Below, piece by piece: positions 46,161 to 56,799 of a DNA stretch of 64,000 bases. Every line of letters starts with the position of its first letter. Position 1 is the first letter of the stretch. The notes below the pieces were generated by a model, which saw nothing but the letters and a program-made list of their open reading frames with translations, was not told the DNA's origin and made no database searches. Source of the DNA: Nectonema munidae (lineage: Eukaryota > Nematomorpha > Nectonematoida > Nectonematidae); NCBI GenBank assembly GCA_030549495.1, contig JAUIRK010000917.1:310001-374000 (forward strand), given 5' to 3'. The position numbers and the translations under genes are program-made.

Positions 46161-46419
46161 ATAATGTTCATATCAGAGGTCTAGCAAGACCTCCGGGGAG
46201 ATAACTTGTCAAACTTGCCAGCCTTATTATATATTTAAATGTGTAAATCGTAAAATGCTTAAAAAATATACTTAAAATAAAAATTTTCAAAAAATATTTT
46301 ACATACATATTGAAAGCCACATTTCAAAAATTCTACCTAAAAGTTCAAAAAATTTAACTTTGAAATTGCAGTTTTATTTCATAAAAACTATATGATTGGT
46401 TGAAATGTTTATGTAATAT

Positions 46420-47935
46420 ATAATAATAATACTACTACCAAAATACTAAAACTGCGTTCAGCCAAATACGTAGTAGGAAAAGTAAAATTATCATTTTTTC
46501 CCATAATTTCGGAAATTTTTCAGGAATGCAAAGTTGAATCGAAAAGTTTTGATATGATTGTTTGAAGAAAGGCTTCAACTCAAAGTAATTTTTTAAGAGA
46601 ATCAATTCTTCTTTCGTTTCACAGTTAGCTTCATCTGTTGTATCATAAAGAAAAGGATTGATGAGCCAGTCAGATATTGTCAAATTAATAAGATAATCAC
46701 AATAAACAAGGAAATCATCTATTGTAGGATAATCAAACGTCAAGTTATTTTTGAGCATATTCAAATTTGAAAATTGGGAAAGTCTCCACGACCAATATTT
46801 TGTCTGAAAAGTGAGAGTTTTTCAATGAATGCACAAATAACAGATTTTGTTTTGATGAGTTTATCTCAGACCCTTGCATTTGCAGATTTAGTTCGTTAAA
46901 TATGGTTAACAGGTGTCAAGTAGGCAACATCACTTTTGTAAGCTATCAGCTAATCACTTAGTGAACAACATTTATTTTCTCTGAGAAGTTATGTGGGTCT
47001 CATATAGAGAGTAAAATGGCTTCAACGAATTTCCTCTTGATAACCACCATACTTATGTGTGTAAAAGCAGGCGATCAAATTCTTCATTGTTGTCTTTGCA
47101 AAGTTGACGAAATAAACGCGAGTTAAGAGAATTACATTTTTTGTTCACTGCTGATATAATGCTATCAAGAGATTTATGAAGACGTTCATTCAAGTTTTTT
47201 GCAACTAAGTGCTGGCGATGAATAACACAGTGAACCGTGAGACAATTGGGAACATGTTTTTTTAAAAGAAATCTTTTGTCTCCCATTAAGGCTGGAGCTC
47301 CATCAGTTGAACAAGCAACGATATTACTCAAAGGAATTTCCTTCTCTTTGAAAAACGCATAAACTTTATTGAAAATTGATTCGCCTTTAGTGTCAATTTC
47401 AAGTTCATCAGCAAAAAATCTCGTATAAAACTTTTTCATCTTTAATGAAACGGACATACGCCAAAAGCAATGCTTCATTAACTGGGAGAGTAGATTCGTC
47501 CAACTGCAAACGGAATTGTAGACTTTTGATCGTCTCATATAAAGTTTCTTCAATATTGCACGCCATCTCATCAATTCTTCTTTGTACTGAATTATTACTA
47601 AGTGAAATTGAATTCAAAATAGTTTTGGGAAAAGGATGATGCACTACACTACTGAGAACTTCTTCTATAGCTGGTAAAATAAGTTGTTCTCCAATTGTGT
47701 GATGTTTCACTGATTTAGCAATCAATTTTGAAATATTGTATGAACAAACAAGCCCATCATCACGCTTTTGTGATTCATTTGTGATCATTGATAAACAATG
47801 AAATGCGATTCTGGATATTAAATTTATCAAGAAGTTTTTGAAATATGAAATTTTTTTCATTTGCTTTGTTTGAATGCATTTTGTCCAAATGTTCGGAAAG
47901 CCTGGTTAATTTCATTGCCTTTTTATTTTATATAT
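46420..47935 (-). pseudogene. ZBED5-like hAT transposase relic (minus strand)
   Basis: From the 5' end: the tail of a BED finger (LTRLSEHLDKMHSNK, about 47880-47930); the frame 47408-47860 with KHHTIGEQLILPAIEEVL, SLSNNSVQRRIDEMA and LQFRLQLDEST; the frame 47053-47574 with the hAT catalytic core IVACSTDGAPALMG and CLTVHCVIHRQHLV; and 46435-46764 with ISDWLINPF and the C-terminal dimerisation region. Motif order equals that of ZBED5/SCAND3-type hAT genes. Several frame changes and a decayed stretch (46770-47050) separate the parts. Confidence 0.85.
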
Positions 47936-47939
47936 AAAT

Positions 47940-48978
47940 TACTTCGAATGTAAGGTAGGGCTGCTATGATTAATTTTAAAATTAAATTGATCAAGTCCAC
48001 AAAATTCTCAGTTATGGGAGAGCAATCTGTATTTCTCGTTCACATAATTCTGATAAAAAAATTCATATTAAAATCCAAGCAAGAATCTATGTAATGAAAT
48101 GAAAAGTTTATTTGAATGAAAAAAGTTTGGGATTGAAAACAGGAATTTGTTTGAAAAATACAATTAATTTTGGATTGTCAACAATCTTTTTTAAGTAAAC
48201 AAAAGATGACAAAAATAAAGATAATAAACGATTTTTTATAGCTAGCGAAATGTTGAGTGTGGTGGAATATTTTTTTTCTTGCTGAAGCTGACCAATATAG
48301 TGCTAATGTGATGTAAAAATAAGGTTTGTGAATTTTGAGAAAAAAGAAATGCAAATTTGCCAATCATCTATGCAAGATGAGTTAATTTTCTTTAGTAAGG
48401 TTTTAGGAGGAAGAGGGCGATGAAATAATTGGAAAAAGTTGAGTAGAAATTTGATGTTAATTGTCAACAGAGGAGTTTTCTGTGATGTTTATATAAGCTT
48501 GCACCAGCATGTATTTTAAATGTTTGATAATGTTAATTATGGAAGATGGAAATTGAAAAGAGAAAAACGTGATATATTGTGTTTTGACATTGTGCTTTAT
48601 ATTTTCAGCGTGAGTGAACGAATAGATTGATGTGAAGTGGAGAAAAAAGTAGTGAGTGTTGGTGATAATCGAATTGCAGGGATGTAAGTGTCAGAAAACT
48701 ACTTATTCAAAAATTGAGAACAAAGAATATAAATAAAAGTGGTAGGTGTGAAAAAGATGAATTGAAGGATCTTTAAAGAAAGCATATAAAAAAGGAGCCC
48801 GTAGAAATTTCTTGAGGGGTTAGTAAATTTACTTATTAATGTAAATGGCGAGTCGGAATTTAAGTGTAGAATGGATTGTTTCTCAAAAAAATTATTTTAT
48901 ATATAAGTATTAATAAAGTTGAAACAGATGTGTGAGATGATGTAAATGGATGAATGACTCGTTGTACGGGATGTTTAA
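47940..48978. other. C-poor interval left of the long-TIR element
   Basis: No gene was recognised. From about 48370 the plus strand is markedly poor in C and rich in G and A. The same bias resumes right of 53977, as expected if one sequence unit was split by the insertion. Confidence 0.45.
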
Positions 48979-48990
48979 CGATATTTGCTG

Positions 48991-49257
48991 GCGTGACTAA
49001 TTTGTGCCAACCTAAATTTTTTAGTGCCAACCTCAAGAAAACTTTTTTTTAAACACATAATTTTAATCCTATATATTAAATAATACTTTAAAACTAATAT
49101 TCATTTAATTTCAAGAATTTTCTTTGCTTCAATTTTTTTTAATACTAATTAATAATGTTTTTTTAAGTTTTTTGATTTTTTTCAGGCATTTTTATACAAA
49201 CTTAACAATTCAACTAAAATTTAAATGCTCCTTCGTTTATAATCGGAATTTCAAAAT
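48991..49257 (+). repeat. left terminal inverted repeat of the 5-kb element
   Basis: It is the reverse complement of about 53717-53964, with scattered mismatches and a ~20-bp insertion near the tip (CCTAAATTTTTTAGTGCCAA). The open frame at 49124-49345 lies within it and mirrors the one at 53651-53857, so both are by-products. Confidence 0.9.
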
Positions 49258-51187
49258 TAGTAAAGCTTTCAAATTAACTTTTAATATTAAATACTATCTT
49301 TTTTCTTATCTAATAATATTTGTTGTGATTATAACTCATTTATAATTTCTAAATTTCATGACCTTATATTTAATCGATGTAACGAACAGATTAACTATGA
49401 TTTAACAATATTATTATTTTAAATAAAATTTTAAAACATTAAACAATTTTTGTTGCAATTTTTTTATGATAAAATTTTCAAAATTCGTAAAATTGTGATA
49501 GATAAATATAAGCAAATAATTTATAGAAAATAAGATAAAGAGATAATTTTTTCTTTGTTGTTAATATATAGGCGTTTAACAATGCCAAAACCTAATAAAG
49601 TTTCTCCCTTAGATTAATTAATATATATTGACTTAAATTATATTTATAAGTTTTTTTCCTAATAACTACAAAATATGTTGTTAATATCAATAAAAAAATA
49701 AGAGATTTTCTTTTTTCAATTTTCTACATAAATTTCCTATATTTTTCGAAAAAAATACAAACTCTCTATATTTAATTAAATATAATGCAAAATTTCCAGT
49801 AACGATTGATTTTAGCCAAAGTATTAAGCTTTTAAGCCATATTAAGTCTGTGTGATAAAAAGCCAAATGTTATACATATAATTCTTATGGCACAAAAATT
49901 AATTTGTTCTTTTGAGACAACTATCGAATACCGATTGTAATAATTCTTCCCATTGTCCAGGTATGGAAGATTATTCATCCCTTAGATACCGACAATTAAT
50001 AAAAACTATTCGATGCAAGCTACTTCTATTTTTACCAGCGTAGATTTTTTATTGTAAAATTCAGATAATTCAATAAGTTATCATCTACGACAAGGGCAAG
50101 GAATTAATATAAAACTTAATTATAATTAAAGTTATTGTTAATGTTAACAATTAACGTGACATAAATGTAGTTTTGACACAAACAATTGAGAGTTGAAATA
50201 CAATAAAAATATAATGAATTTACAAATCTAAACACGGTATTATTTTTTGAAATATTTAATATCTAAGCTAATTGCTAGATATTGCTAAGTTAATATCTTT
50301 CAAATTTGTGTGTGCTTTGCATTGTCGTCAACGCCATTTTATATTGTTCTCAATATTAAGTGATTTTTGTCTAAATTATATTTTCACAAAGAGTGGCTAA
50401 GGATTTATGAGATTTGGTTTAGTATAATCTTATTCTCCACCATAATTGGATTTAATCCAATCATAATTTAGCCATAAAACCTTATTGAAAATCGGTCTGA
50501 AGTATATACTGATTTAACAAATTCACGAAACCCATATATTTATTATAACTAATACTCTATTGATTCGTATCTATATTTTTGGGTGTCATTTTTTGCAGAA
50601 ATAAACAATCTTGAAGTATTTTAAAAAAATTAGAAATAATGCAATGTATTTTAATATTTTTTAACTATTCAGAATGAAAAATATTTTTTTACCTTTTATA
50701 TTAGTTGAAAATTTAAAATAAACCAAGATCCCAAAACTTTTATAAAACTCATTTTTTCAAATAAATTAAACATAATATGATATTTATCAACGTTCTAAAC
50801 TAAATAGAATGAAATAAAGCTAAAAGATTGGAATAGTTTATATTCATTTCATTAACTTTTGAAATTTTCTTTTATCAAAAGAAACAAATTTTATTTTATA
50901 AAAATTATGTTATGAAAAAAATTTGTATGCATCTGCTTTTAAATAATTCAGTGGCTGATTATAACCAAAGGATTCGTTAATTTTTTCGTCTGAAGTTAAT
51001 CAAAAATAAAACCTGTTCTTTTAAAAAACGTATATAAATTAAACTAAAAATAATTATAGTTGGTGCGTTAATTAATTAATTAATTAGTTGGTGATATTGC
51101 TATAATGGCATTAACTATATTTATCTTTGGCTGTTCAATAAATTTAAAATAATGTTATTTTACATATTTTTTTTAATTTAGATACAA
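49258..51187. other. AT-rich 5' interior of the 5-kb element
   Basis: No coding trace. A family-2 SINE tail lies at about 49950-50000. A TTAA-type simple run (TTAATTAATTAATTAG) lies near 51070, just upstream of the gene. Confidence 0.5.
49945..50005 (+). repeat. SINE family 2 tail fragment
   Basis: TGTCCAGGTATGGAAGATT and TTAGATACCGACAATTAAT match the tail at 35690-35745. Confidence 0.45.
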
Positions 51188-52640
51188 ATGAATCTTTCAT
51201 GTGAAAATTGTAAAGTTATTATACAAAGGAAATCTATAAAGTGTTATAATTGTTTATCTTATTTTCATTTAAAATGTGAAAATATTTATGATTATGAAAT
51301 TCATGTTTTTGATTCCGCATTGCCTTTTATTTGCTCTTCATGTAAAACTGACAATGGGAAATACGATTTTTCAAAAGCTCTAGAAAGATTAAGTAAAGCA
51401 TTTGACATCAATAGAAGTCAAGAAGCAGCAAGTATAGAAAAAATATTTTTAAGGAGCAAATCATCAAATATTGACTTCAAATCTTTCAAGGATGTAGAGA
51501 TTGATTTTAATTCCTTAGATACTTTACGTAAAACGGATTTTAAGACAGGATTCAAAACTATCAAGTCTACAGGAAATGGCAACTGTTTTAGACGAATTAC
51601 GCAACTGCTGCGTGAACTATTCATGGTTATCTGCTTATACAATGAAAGTAGCAGCTTCTGCAATAGGTCATAATATAAGAAGTGTTTATCCCCAAATTTA
51701 TACAAAAACAGATAAAACTGCCCAAATCTTGAATACCACATTTGAGCCTCTTGAGTGTAAAAGCAGCAAAAATACTATAAATATTTTATGGAGCAGATTA
51801 GGCCTGATTAAACCTAAATTTTGGACACCAAATCATTTTGTATTGATAGTTGAAAATATTGTTCTCATAGGTAATCCAAATTTTTCTAAATATTTAAGTG
51901 AGAATTCTAAATTTTCATGTCCAAAAGAAATAGAAAGCGACATTAATGAAACTAGCTGTACAAGTTTTCCTAATTTTTTCCTGAAAGAACATGACTACTG
52001 TCAAAACCTATCAGAAAGTAGTAAATCTAATACTTTAAAAATACCCTCACGAATTGATAGTCTTATAAAACCACTAAATAACAGGTTTTTATATAGTAAT
52101 CAAATAGTGAGAAAACTGGTTTCACCCTTGGAATGCTTTAACAAAAATGTTTCTAAATTTTTGAAAAATAAGTATTATATCGCTAGACAAGATAACTTTA
52201 AGAAAGGTTTTTTTGATGTTTGTGGTGCTTGGACTCAAAATTCGCAAAAAATGGAGTTCATAAGAAAAACAACGAACATATATTTAAAAAAAAAAGAAAA
52301 AATATTTTTGTTAAGATACATAATAACAAATTTATTCCATTAAAAACCCTCAACCAAAAAAAGAAGAAATTGTTGTATTGGTACATTATTATTCAAATCT
52401 AAAGCGCAAGATTGATTATAGGAGAAGAATTTCATGGATTGAAAACTATAAGAATAATGAAGACCAAAAATATCTGTGGGAATATATAGGATTTAAACCG
52501 ACTACAGTCTCACATCATGGTAATGCAAAAACAAATCAAGAATATATTAGAACAAGTGTAGTAACAAAAAAACATGCTTTGTCTCAGTTAGAAACGATCA
52601 AGTCTTGTAAAAAAAATGTTATACAGTTATTTTGATTCTG
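51188..52640 (+). pseudogene. PHD-finger + vertnin/OTU-like protein gene of the 5-kb element
   Basis: The N-terminus (from ATG 51188) has a C4HC3-type PHD finger: CENCK, CYNCLSYFHLKC and CSSCK. A linker follows, then STGNGNCF, the cysteine box that opens OTU-like/vertnin-like domains. The next frame (51576-52343) has CCVNYSWLSAYTMKVAASA, IRSVYPQIY, LNTTFEP and WTPNHFVLI, the later part of that domain. A conserved C-terminal region follows in 52220-52635 with GAWTQNS, RRRISWIENY and HHGNAKTNQEYIRTS. About three breaks split the gene, and roughly 50 residues seem missing after GNGNCF. I recognise this architecture from uncharacterised, repetitive invertebrate proteins. The relation to vertnin is from memory of sequence style, and the role is unknown. 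Confidence 0.65.
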
Positions 52641-53716
52641 AAATTGAACCCCCGAGGGAAAAAAAGATTCATCTGTAAAAAATTCAGATGTCAATTTAAA
52701 TTGCTAGCATATTAATTTTTGAAATGTTATGATAGGAATTAAATAAAACTTAAATTTATTTAAAAAAAAACAAAGTTCAAATCGCTTATTGAAACGTAAA
52801 TATCGAATTTTCTTTCTTCAACTTAACCTTTGGTACATTCCTCTTAATTTCATTTTTCAACTGTCCGTTCTGAGAAAGATTTAAAACAATCTGGAATTGT
52901 TCAATTACATCTAAAAATGGATAAATAACATTTATATAGAGCTAAGTATTTGTAAAAAAAATTTTTGTTATGCATTTGTACCAACTTTTTTTTATGTTAT
53001 GCATTCATACGATAAAACGTTTATGTATAAGGGGCGGGAAAAGAGTTAGTCAGATACAGCTGGGATCCAGGGGGTCTTCTTTTCCCTTACCGATTTTTAA
53101 GAATATCAGTGTGTAGTTCAAACAGAATTACTTTTATTTTGTGAAGGAAGAGTTGTATTAAAGAACCATAACATGAAATATGTAAATGTTGCTTATGTAA
53201 TACAAATAATAGTGTACGCATTCATTAACAAATAAAATTTATTTTAAAGAAAAAATTTTAAATCCCGTTTGAGTAAATTATTATCATCTAGATCAGCCCT
53301 GGTCAAATAGTGGATTTAGATAAACATCAAATCTCCTCTCGTCACAAAGCAGCAAGTGTGCCTACTAAATGATAACACCATAACGTACCTTTATATAAAA
53401 AAATTCAAGTATTATGTACAAAAAAACTATTATTTACTAATAACTGCAAATTTTTTATATTTAATAAAAACTGATAACTCTTAAAATAGGCTGAACTCAG
53501 GTATTTTCTAATAGATAAAGAAGAGTATAATTGAGATAGATTTATAAAGAATTACTTAAAAAGAAACAAATTTAATAAATCTACTTTTTTTAATATTCGA
53601 ATTAATTATCAAAATCAACGCGAATACTTAATAAAGAATTGGAAAACATACTACAAAAGTAATATATAAATTATAATTTTTATAAAATTCATTAAAATAT
53701 GTATAATATTATTATA
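52641..53716. other. AT-rich 3' interior of the 5-kb element
   Basis: No coding trace. A locally GC-richer patch (GGGGCGGGAAAAG, then GCTGGGATCCAGGGGG) lies at 53030-53090. It is unexplained and could be regulatory or a nested fragment. Confidence 0.4.
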
Positions 53717-53964
53717 AATTTTGTAATTCCGATTATAAACGAAGGAGCATTTAAATTTTAGTTGAATTGTTAAGTTTGTATAAAAATGCCTGAAAAAAAC
53801 AAAAAACTTGAAAAAAACATTATTAATTAGTATTAAAAAAATTGAAGCAAAGAACATTCTTGAAATTAAATGAATATTAGTTTTAAAGTATAATTCAATA
53901 TATAAGATTAAAATTATGTGTTAAAAAGAAAGTTTTCTTGAGGTTGGCACAAATTAGTCACACC
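53717..53964 (-). repeat. right terminal inverted repeat of the 5-kb element
   Basis: It is the complement of the left arm, ending GGTTGGCACAAATTAGTCAC. Immediately outside lies CGATATTTGCTG, identical to the left flank. Confidence 0.9.
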
Positions 53965-53976
53965 CGATATTTGCTG

Positions 53977-54630
53977 CTAATTTGAATAGAAAAGAGTGGT
54001 AAAAAACATCGGCACGGGAGAATTTGTGGGTTGTAATTGGAAGAAATTGGGAATTTAGTATATGAATAGGTTAATAAGAGTTTGTGAGCTGAATTTGTAA
54101 TCCAAGTGTGTTTATAAAAATTTCTAGGCATGACGTGGATGAGGTACGATATTTATTTGAAATAAATAATATGTAAAAGCGATGTATTTTTTTAAGGTAG
54201 TGAATGGTAGTGGGTAATTTCAAATAAAACCCCAAGTTAGGATACCATATTTATTAGGGGTCATATCAAGAATGGATATATATTATTTGGTGTTTGTAGA
54301 GCGAAAGCCGGATTTGTAGGAGATATCACTTTTCAGACAAAAGAGAGTGGCAGAGACTATTTGGAAAAACTCTTTAAAATTCCTGAAGAATTTTAGATTG
54401 CTTTGAAAGTTTAGTAATACAATGACATATAATAGGGGAAGGAAGTAGTGGTATCTATGCCTGGAAGTATAGGTTCAGTATGTTTTCGTGTAAAGTATAT
54501 ATGATCGATTTTACATGCATTGGAAATGATTTAATGCGTACTAGTTTTTTCATGTAATTGTAGTAGAAGATAGGAAGCTTTGATAAGGTGGTCTTGTTGA
54601 AAGTGAGTAAAGTTGGTTAGGTACGTGGGG
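53977..54630. other. C-poor interval right of the 5-kb element
   Basis: It has the same strand composition as 48370-48978. No gene was recognised. Confidence 0.4.
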
Positions 54631-54639
54631 GCGTGAGTT

Positions 54640-54790
54640 AGGTTGGTTAGTTACTGGGTTTTGATAACTCAAGGTCTTGGGTTCGATCACGCATCAAGCC
54701 TACTTTCTCGTAGTTCGATACAAACGGCGCAATTGTGCCTTCTCAATGAAAACACCCCACAGCACCTTTACCTTTACGGTACCTTGTTGA
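54640..54790 (+). mobile_element. tRNA-derived SINE, family 1, copy C (best preserved)
   Basis: The head reads GGTTGGTTAGTTACTGGG (A-box region), then CTTGGGTTCGATCACGC (B-box). The tail reads GCATCAAGCCTAC, CGTAGTTCGATACAAACGG, CGCAATTGTGCC, CAATGAAAACACCCC and CACCTTTACC. This is the most complete copy and defines the family order. Confidence 0.75.
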
Positions 54791-55630
54791 AAGTCGCTTG
54801 TGAAATTAAATAAGCTAACTTCTGAAAATTATTGGAGATAATCTGACTGGGTGTTAAAAAAGTTTAAAAGCCGAAGAATTTGAATTAGCCAGAATATATT
54901 AGTAATACATATTCCTTAGAGTGTGGAGAGGGTTAACATATGGATGCAAAGAGAGGCATAGTGTCGGAGAATGAGACAACGTTTTGATATGTATGAGCTT
55001 AGCATAATAATGTACCGAGGGAAGGATTTGTGAGTGAAGTTTGCAATAATTGCGGGATGATACGCTGAATTCAACGCGTTGTTTATGTCTAGCTAAACAA
55101 TAAATTAGGTTTTCTTTCATTCAAGGAAGCAATCGAAATAAATAGTTGTTCAAAATTAAACAATTACTATGTTTTTATTAGGAAGGTAAGCAAACTTCTT
55201 ATGATAATGATGTTGAAGACAAAGCTGATGAAATTAGTTATGGGATCTACATCCATATAGAGAAGAGTTGGGCAAACAACGAGACATTTGCATGCTACTC
55301 CTGAAGAGTTTGGATACGGCCTGAACTTCATTCAAAAATTTGAAAAAATTTCAAACATGCATTTTGATAAAATATCTCTTTAAATGCTGATTCCTAGAAA
55401 TTTTGTAACAGTGAACTTTAATTTAGTTAAAATATAAGCAAAATTAATAGTTTCGTTTATTATTTTCATTACCCATATTTACGGTTCAAAAAATCAGATA
55501 CCTATTCTGTATAAATAAACAAATTTACAATCTAAGTAATATTATTTAAGAAATTTAATTAATTACTTTTTAATATTTTAAGAATGTTATTGTATACTTT
55601 TTGAACCTTTTAATTTTTGATAAACTTCTT
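54791..55630. other. AT-rich interval, no recognised gene
   Basis: The minus frame at 54899-55120 has no family resemblance. Nothing else is seen. Confidence 0.4.
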
Positions 55631-55638
55631 CTTCTTCC

Positions 55639-55815
55639 CAGTGCCGGATTAACTTATATTTCCTCCTTAAAATAAATTTTTACTCTGGAATTTTGTGGTT
55701 TTTATTTTTTTGTAGAATCTAGATCAATTTTATTAAAAAAAATTTTACTTCCTGACTATCATTTGTAAATTTAATCGATCTGCTACAGGCCCCGCACTTG
55801 GTAGAACCGGCAATG
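55639..55815 (+). mobile_element. hAT MITE, family 3 (177 bp)
   Basis: It starts CAGTGCCGGATTAA and ends AACCGGCAATG, inverted ends with one mismatch. A perfect 8-bp direct repeat, CTTCTTCC, flanks it (55631-55638 and 55816-55823), though it lies in simple CTT repeats. Near its 3' end it shares TACAGGCCCCG with the terminus at 280-300. Confidence 0.8.
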
Positions 55816-56215
55816 CTTCTTCCTCTTCTTATTATTATTATATACTATAGTAGATATGAGAATCTTATATGATTAAAAATTTTACGGTGAGAAATACCAA
55901 TCATCATTTGTACCGAAACAAAGGGAAATTATGATATATACATGGACAATTGACAATTATACTATTACAAATGGGTATTTGAATTTTTACCGATACAATT
56001 GCCAATTAAACAAAAGAAAACCATATAAAAAACAACATAAAATGTAGAATTCTTATAACAAGAATTTTTTCTGAAAATGTCCAAAATTTCTCAGAATAAT
56101 AAATAACAAATAATTTCATCTTTAATTATAAGAATTATAAAATGCCTAATAAATTTATAGCTACATTTTATTTTTTCTTTTTATATTTTTAACATTTATA
56201 AAACCGACAAATAAA

Positions 56216-56251
56216 ATGTTTAAAGTCATCGAGCAAAATGACAAAATTTGA
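56216..56251 (+). promoter_or_regulatory. overlapping upstream ORF of NAA50
   Basis: An 11-codon frame (MFKVIEQNDKI, then TGA) starts 22 bases before the NAA50 ATG, in another frame, and overlaps it. If the leader includes 56216, this could lower translation of the main ORF. The AAAATG context is similar at both starts. Confidence 0.45.
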
Positions 56252-56711
56252 GAATATTATAGAACTTGGCGAAATTAATCGCCATAATGTGAAACAACTT
56301 CGTATTGTTAATCAAAATGTTTTTCCTGTATTTTATCACGATCAGTTTTATACAGATGTTCTCAAAAATCCCGATTTATCTAAATTTGCTTATTTTAACG
56401 ATATAGTAGTTGGAAATGTTTGTTGTCGCGTCGATAATACCCAAGGAAAAACATCTTTGTATATAATGACATTAGGAGTTTTAGAACCTTATAGAAATTG
56501 TGGAATAGGAACTAAACTTTTGGAGTATGTTTTTGCATTATCAAGAAAAAACGTTAATGTTGAATCTATATACCTACATGTCCAGACAAATAATGATGTA
56601 GCTATTCAATTTTACAAAAAGTTTGGCTTCTCAATAATTGGTTGCAATAAAAGTTATTATAAACGACTGGATGTGAGTGATGCATACTGCCTATCTAAGG
56701 ATGTTAAGTGA
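56238..56711 (+). CDS. NAA50: N-alpha-acetyltransferase 50 (NAA50/San), single exon
   Basis: This is a GNAT-fold acetyltransferase that transfers acetyl from acetyl-CoA to protein N-termini starting with Met. In animals it works beside the NatA complex and in sister-chromatid cohesion. The 157-residue ORF has the family's usual length and is intact. The substrate-pocket segment FPVFYHDQFY (residues 29-38) keeps the Phe-Pro-Val core. AYFNDIVVGNVCCRVD and LYIMTLGV are strongly conserved. PYRNCGIGTKLL contains the acetyl-CoA loop R/Q-x2-G-x-G. YLHVQTNN and the ending SYYKRLD match catalytic and substrate residues. There are no introns, no adjacent poly-A tract and no lesion, so it is either a naturally intronless gene or a retained retrocopy. 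The ATG at 56238 gives the family start. Confidence 0.96.
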   Translation: MTKFENIIELGEINRHNVKQLRIVNQNVFPVFYHDQFYTDVLKNPDLSKFAYFNDIVVGNVCCRVDNTQGKTSLYIMTLGVLEPYRNCGIGTKLLEYVFALSRKNVNVESIYLHVQTNNDVAIQFYKKFGFSIIGCNKSYYKRLDVSDAYCLSKDVK

Positions 56712-56784
56712 TTGTTTTTTAATTTTATTTCTAGTCATGAATTACTATTAAATTTCAATTCTTAATTAAGATATATTTTATGAA

Positions 56785-56790
56785 AATAAA
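56785..56790 (+). terminator. poly(A) signal for NAA50
   Basis: A canonical AATAAA lies 74 bases after the stop codon, followed by a T-rich stretch. Confidence 0.6.
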
Positions 56791-56799
56791 TTTTTCTCA

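Larger units (their letters stand above)
48991..53964 (+). mobile_element. ~5-kb long-TIR element with 12-bp direct flank repeat, carrying a PHD/vertnin-like gene
   Basis: The termini are inverted repeats of about 250-265 bp: left 48991-49257, right about 53717-53964. They begin GTGACTAATTTGTGCCAACC and include TGCTCCTTCGTTTATAATCG near their inner edge. The left arm has a ~20-bp internal duplication around GTGCCAACC. The direct repeat CGATATTTGCTG flanks both ends (48979-48990 and 53965-53976). The only coding region recognised is at 51188-52640. No DDE transposase was found, so either the element is non-autonomous or its gene acts in mobility in an unknown way. Long TIRs recall MULEs, but 12 bp is longer than the usual MULE duplication. 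Confidence 0.75.

Noticed and set aside
49124-49345. ORF in the left arm of the 5-kb element
   Set aside because: The right arm gives the mirrored ORF, and both follow from the AT-rich inverted repeat with no family match.
48991-53964. Reading the 5-kb element as a Polinton or other virus-like element
   Set aside because: No capsid, polymerase or integrase trace is seen. It is far too short and the 12-bp flank repeat differs from the 6 bp typical of Polintons.
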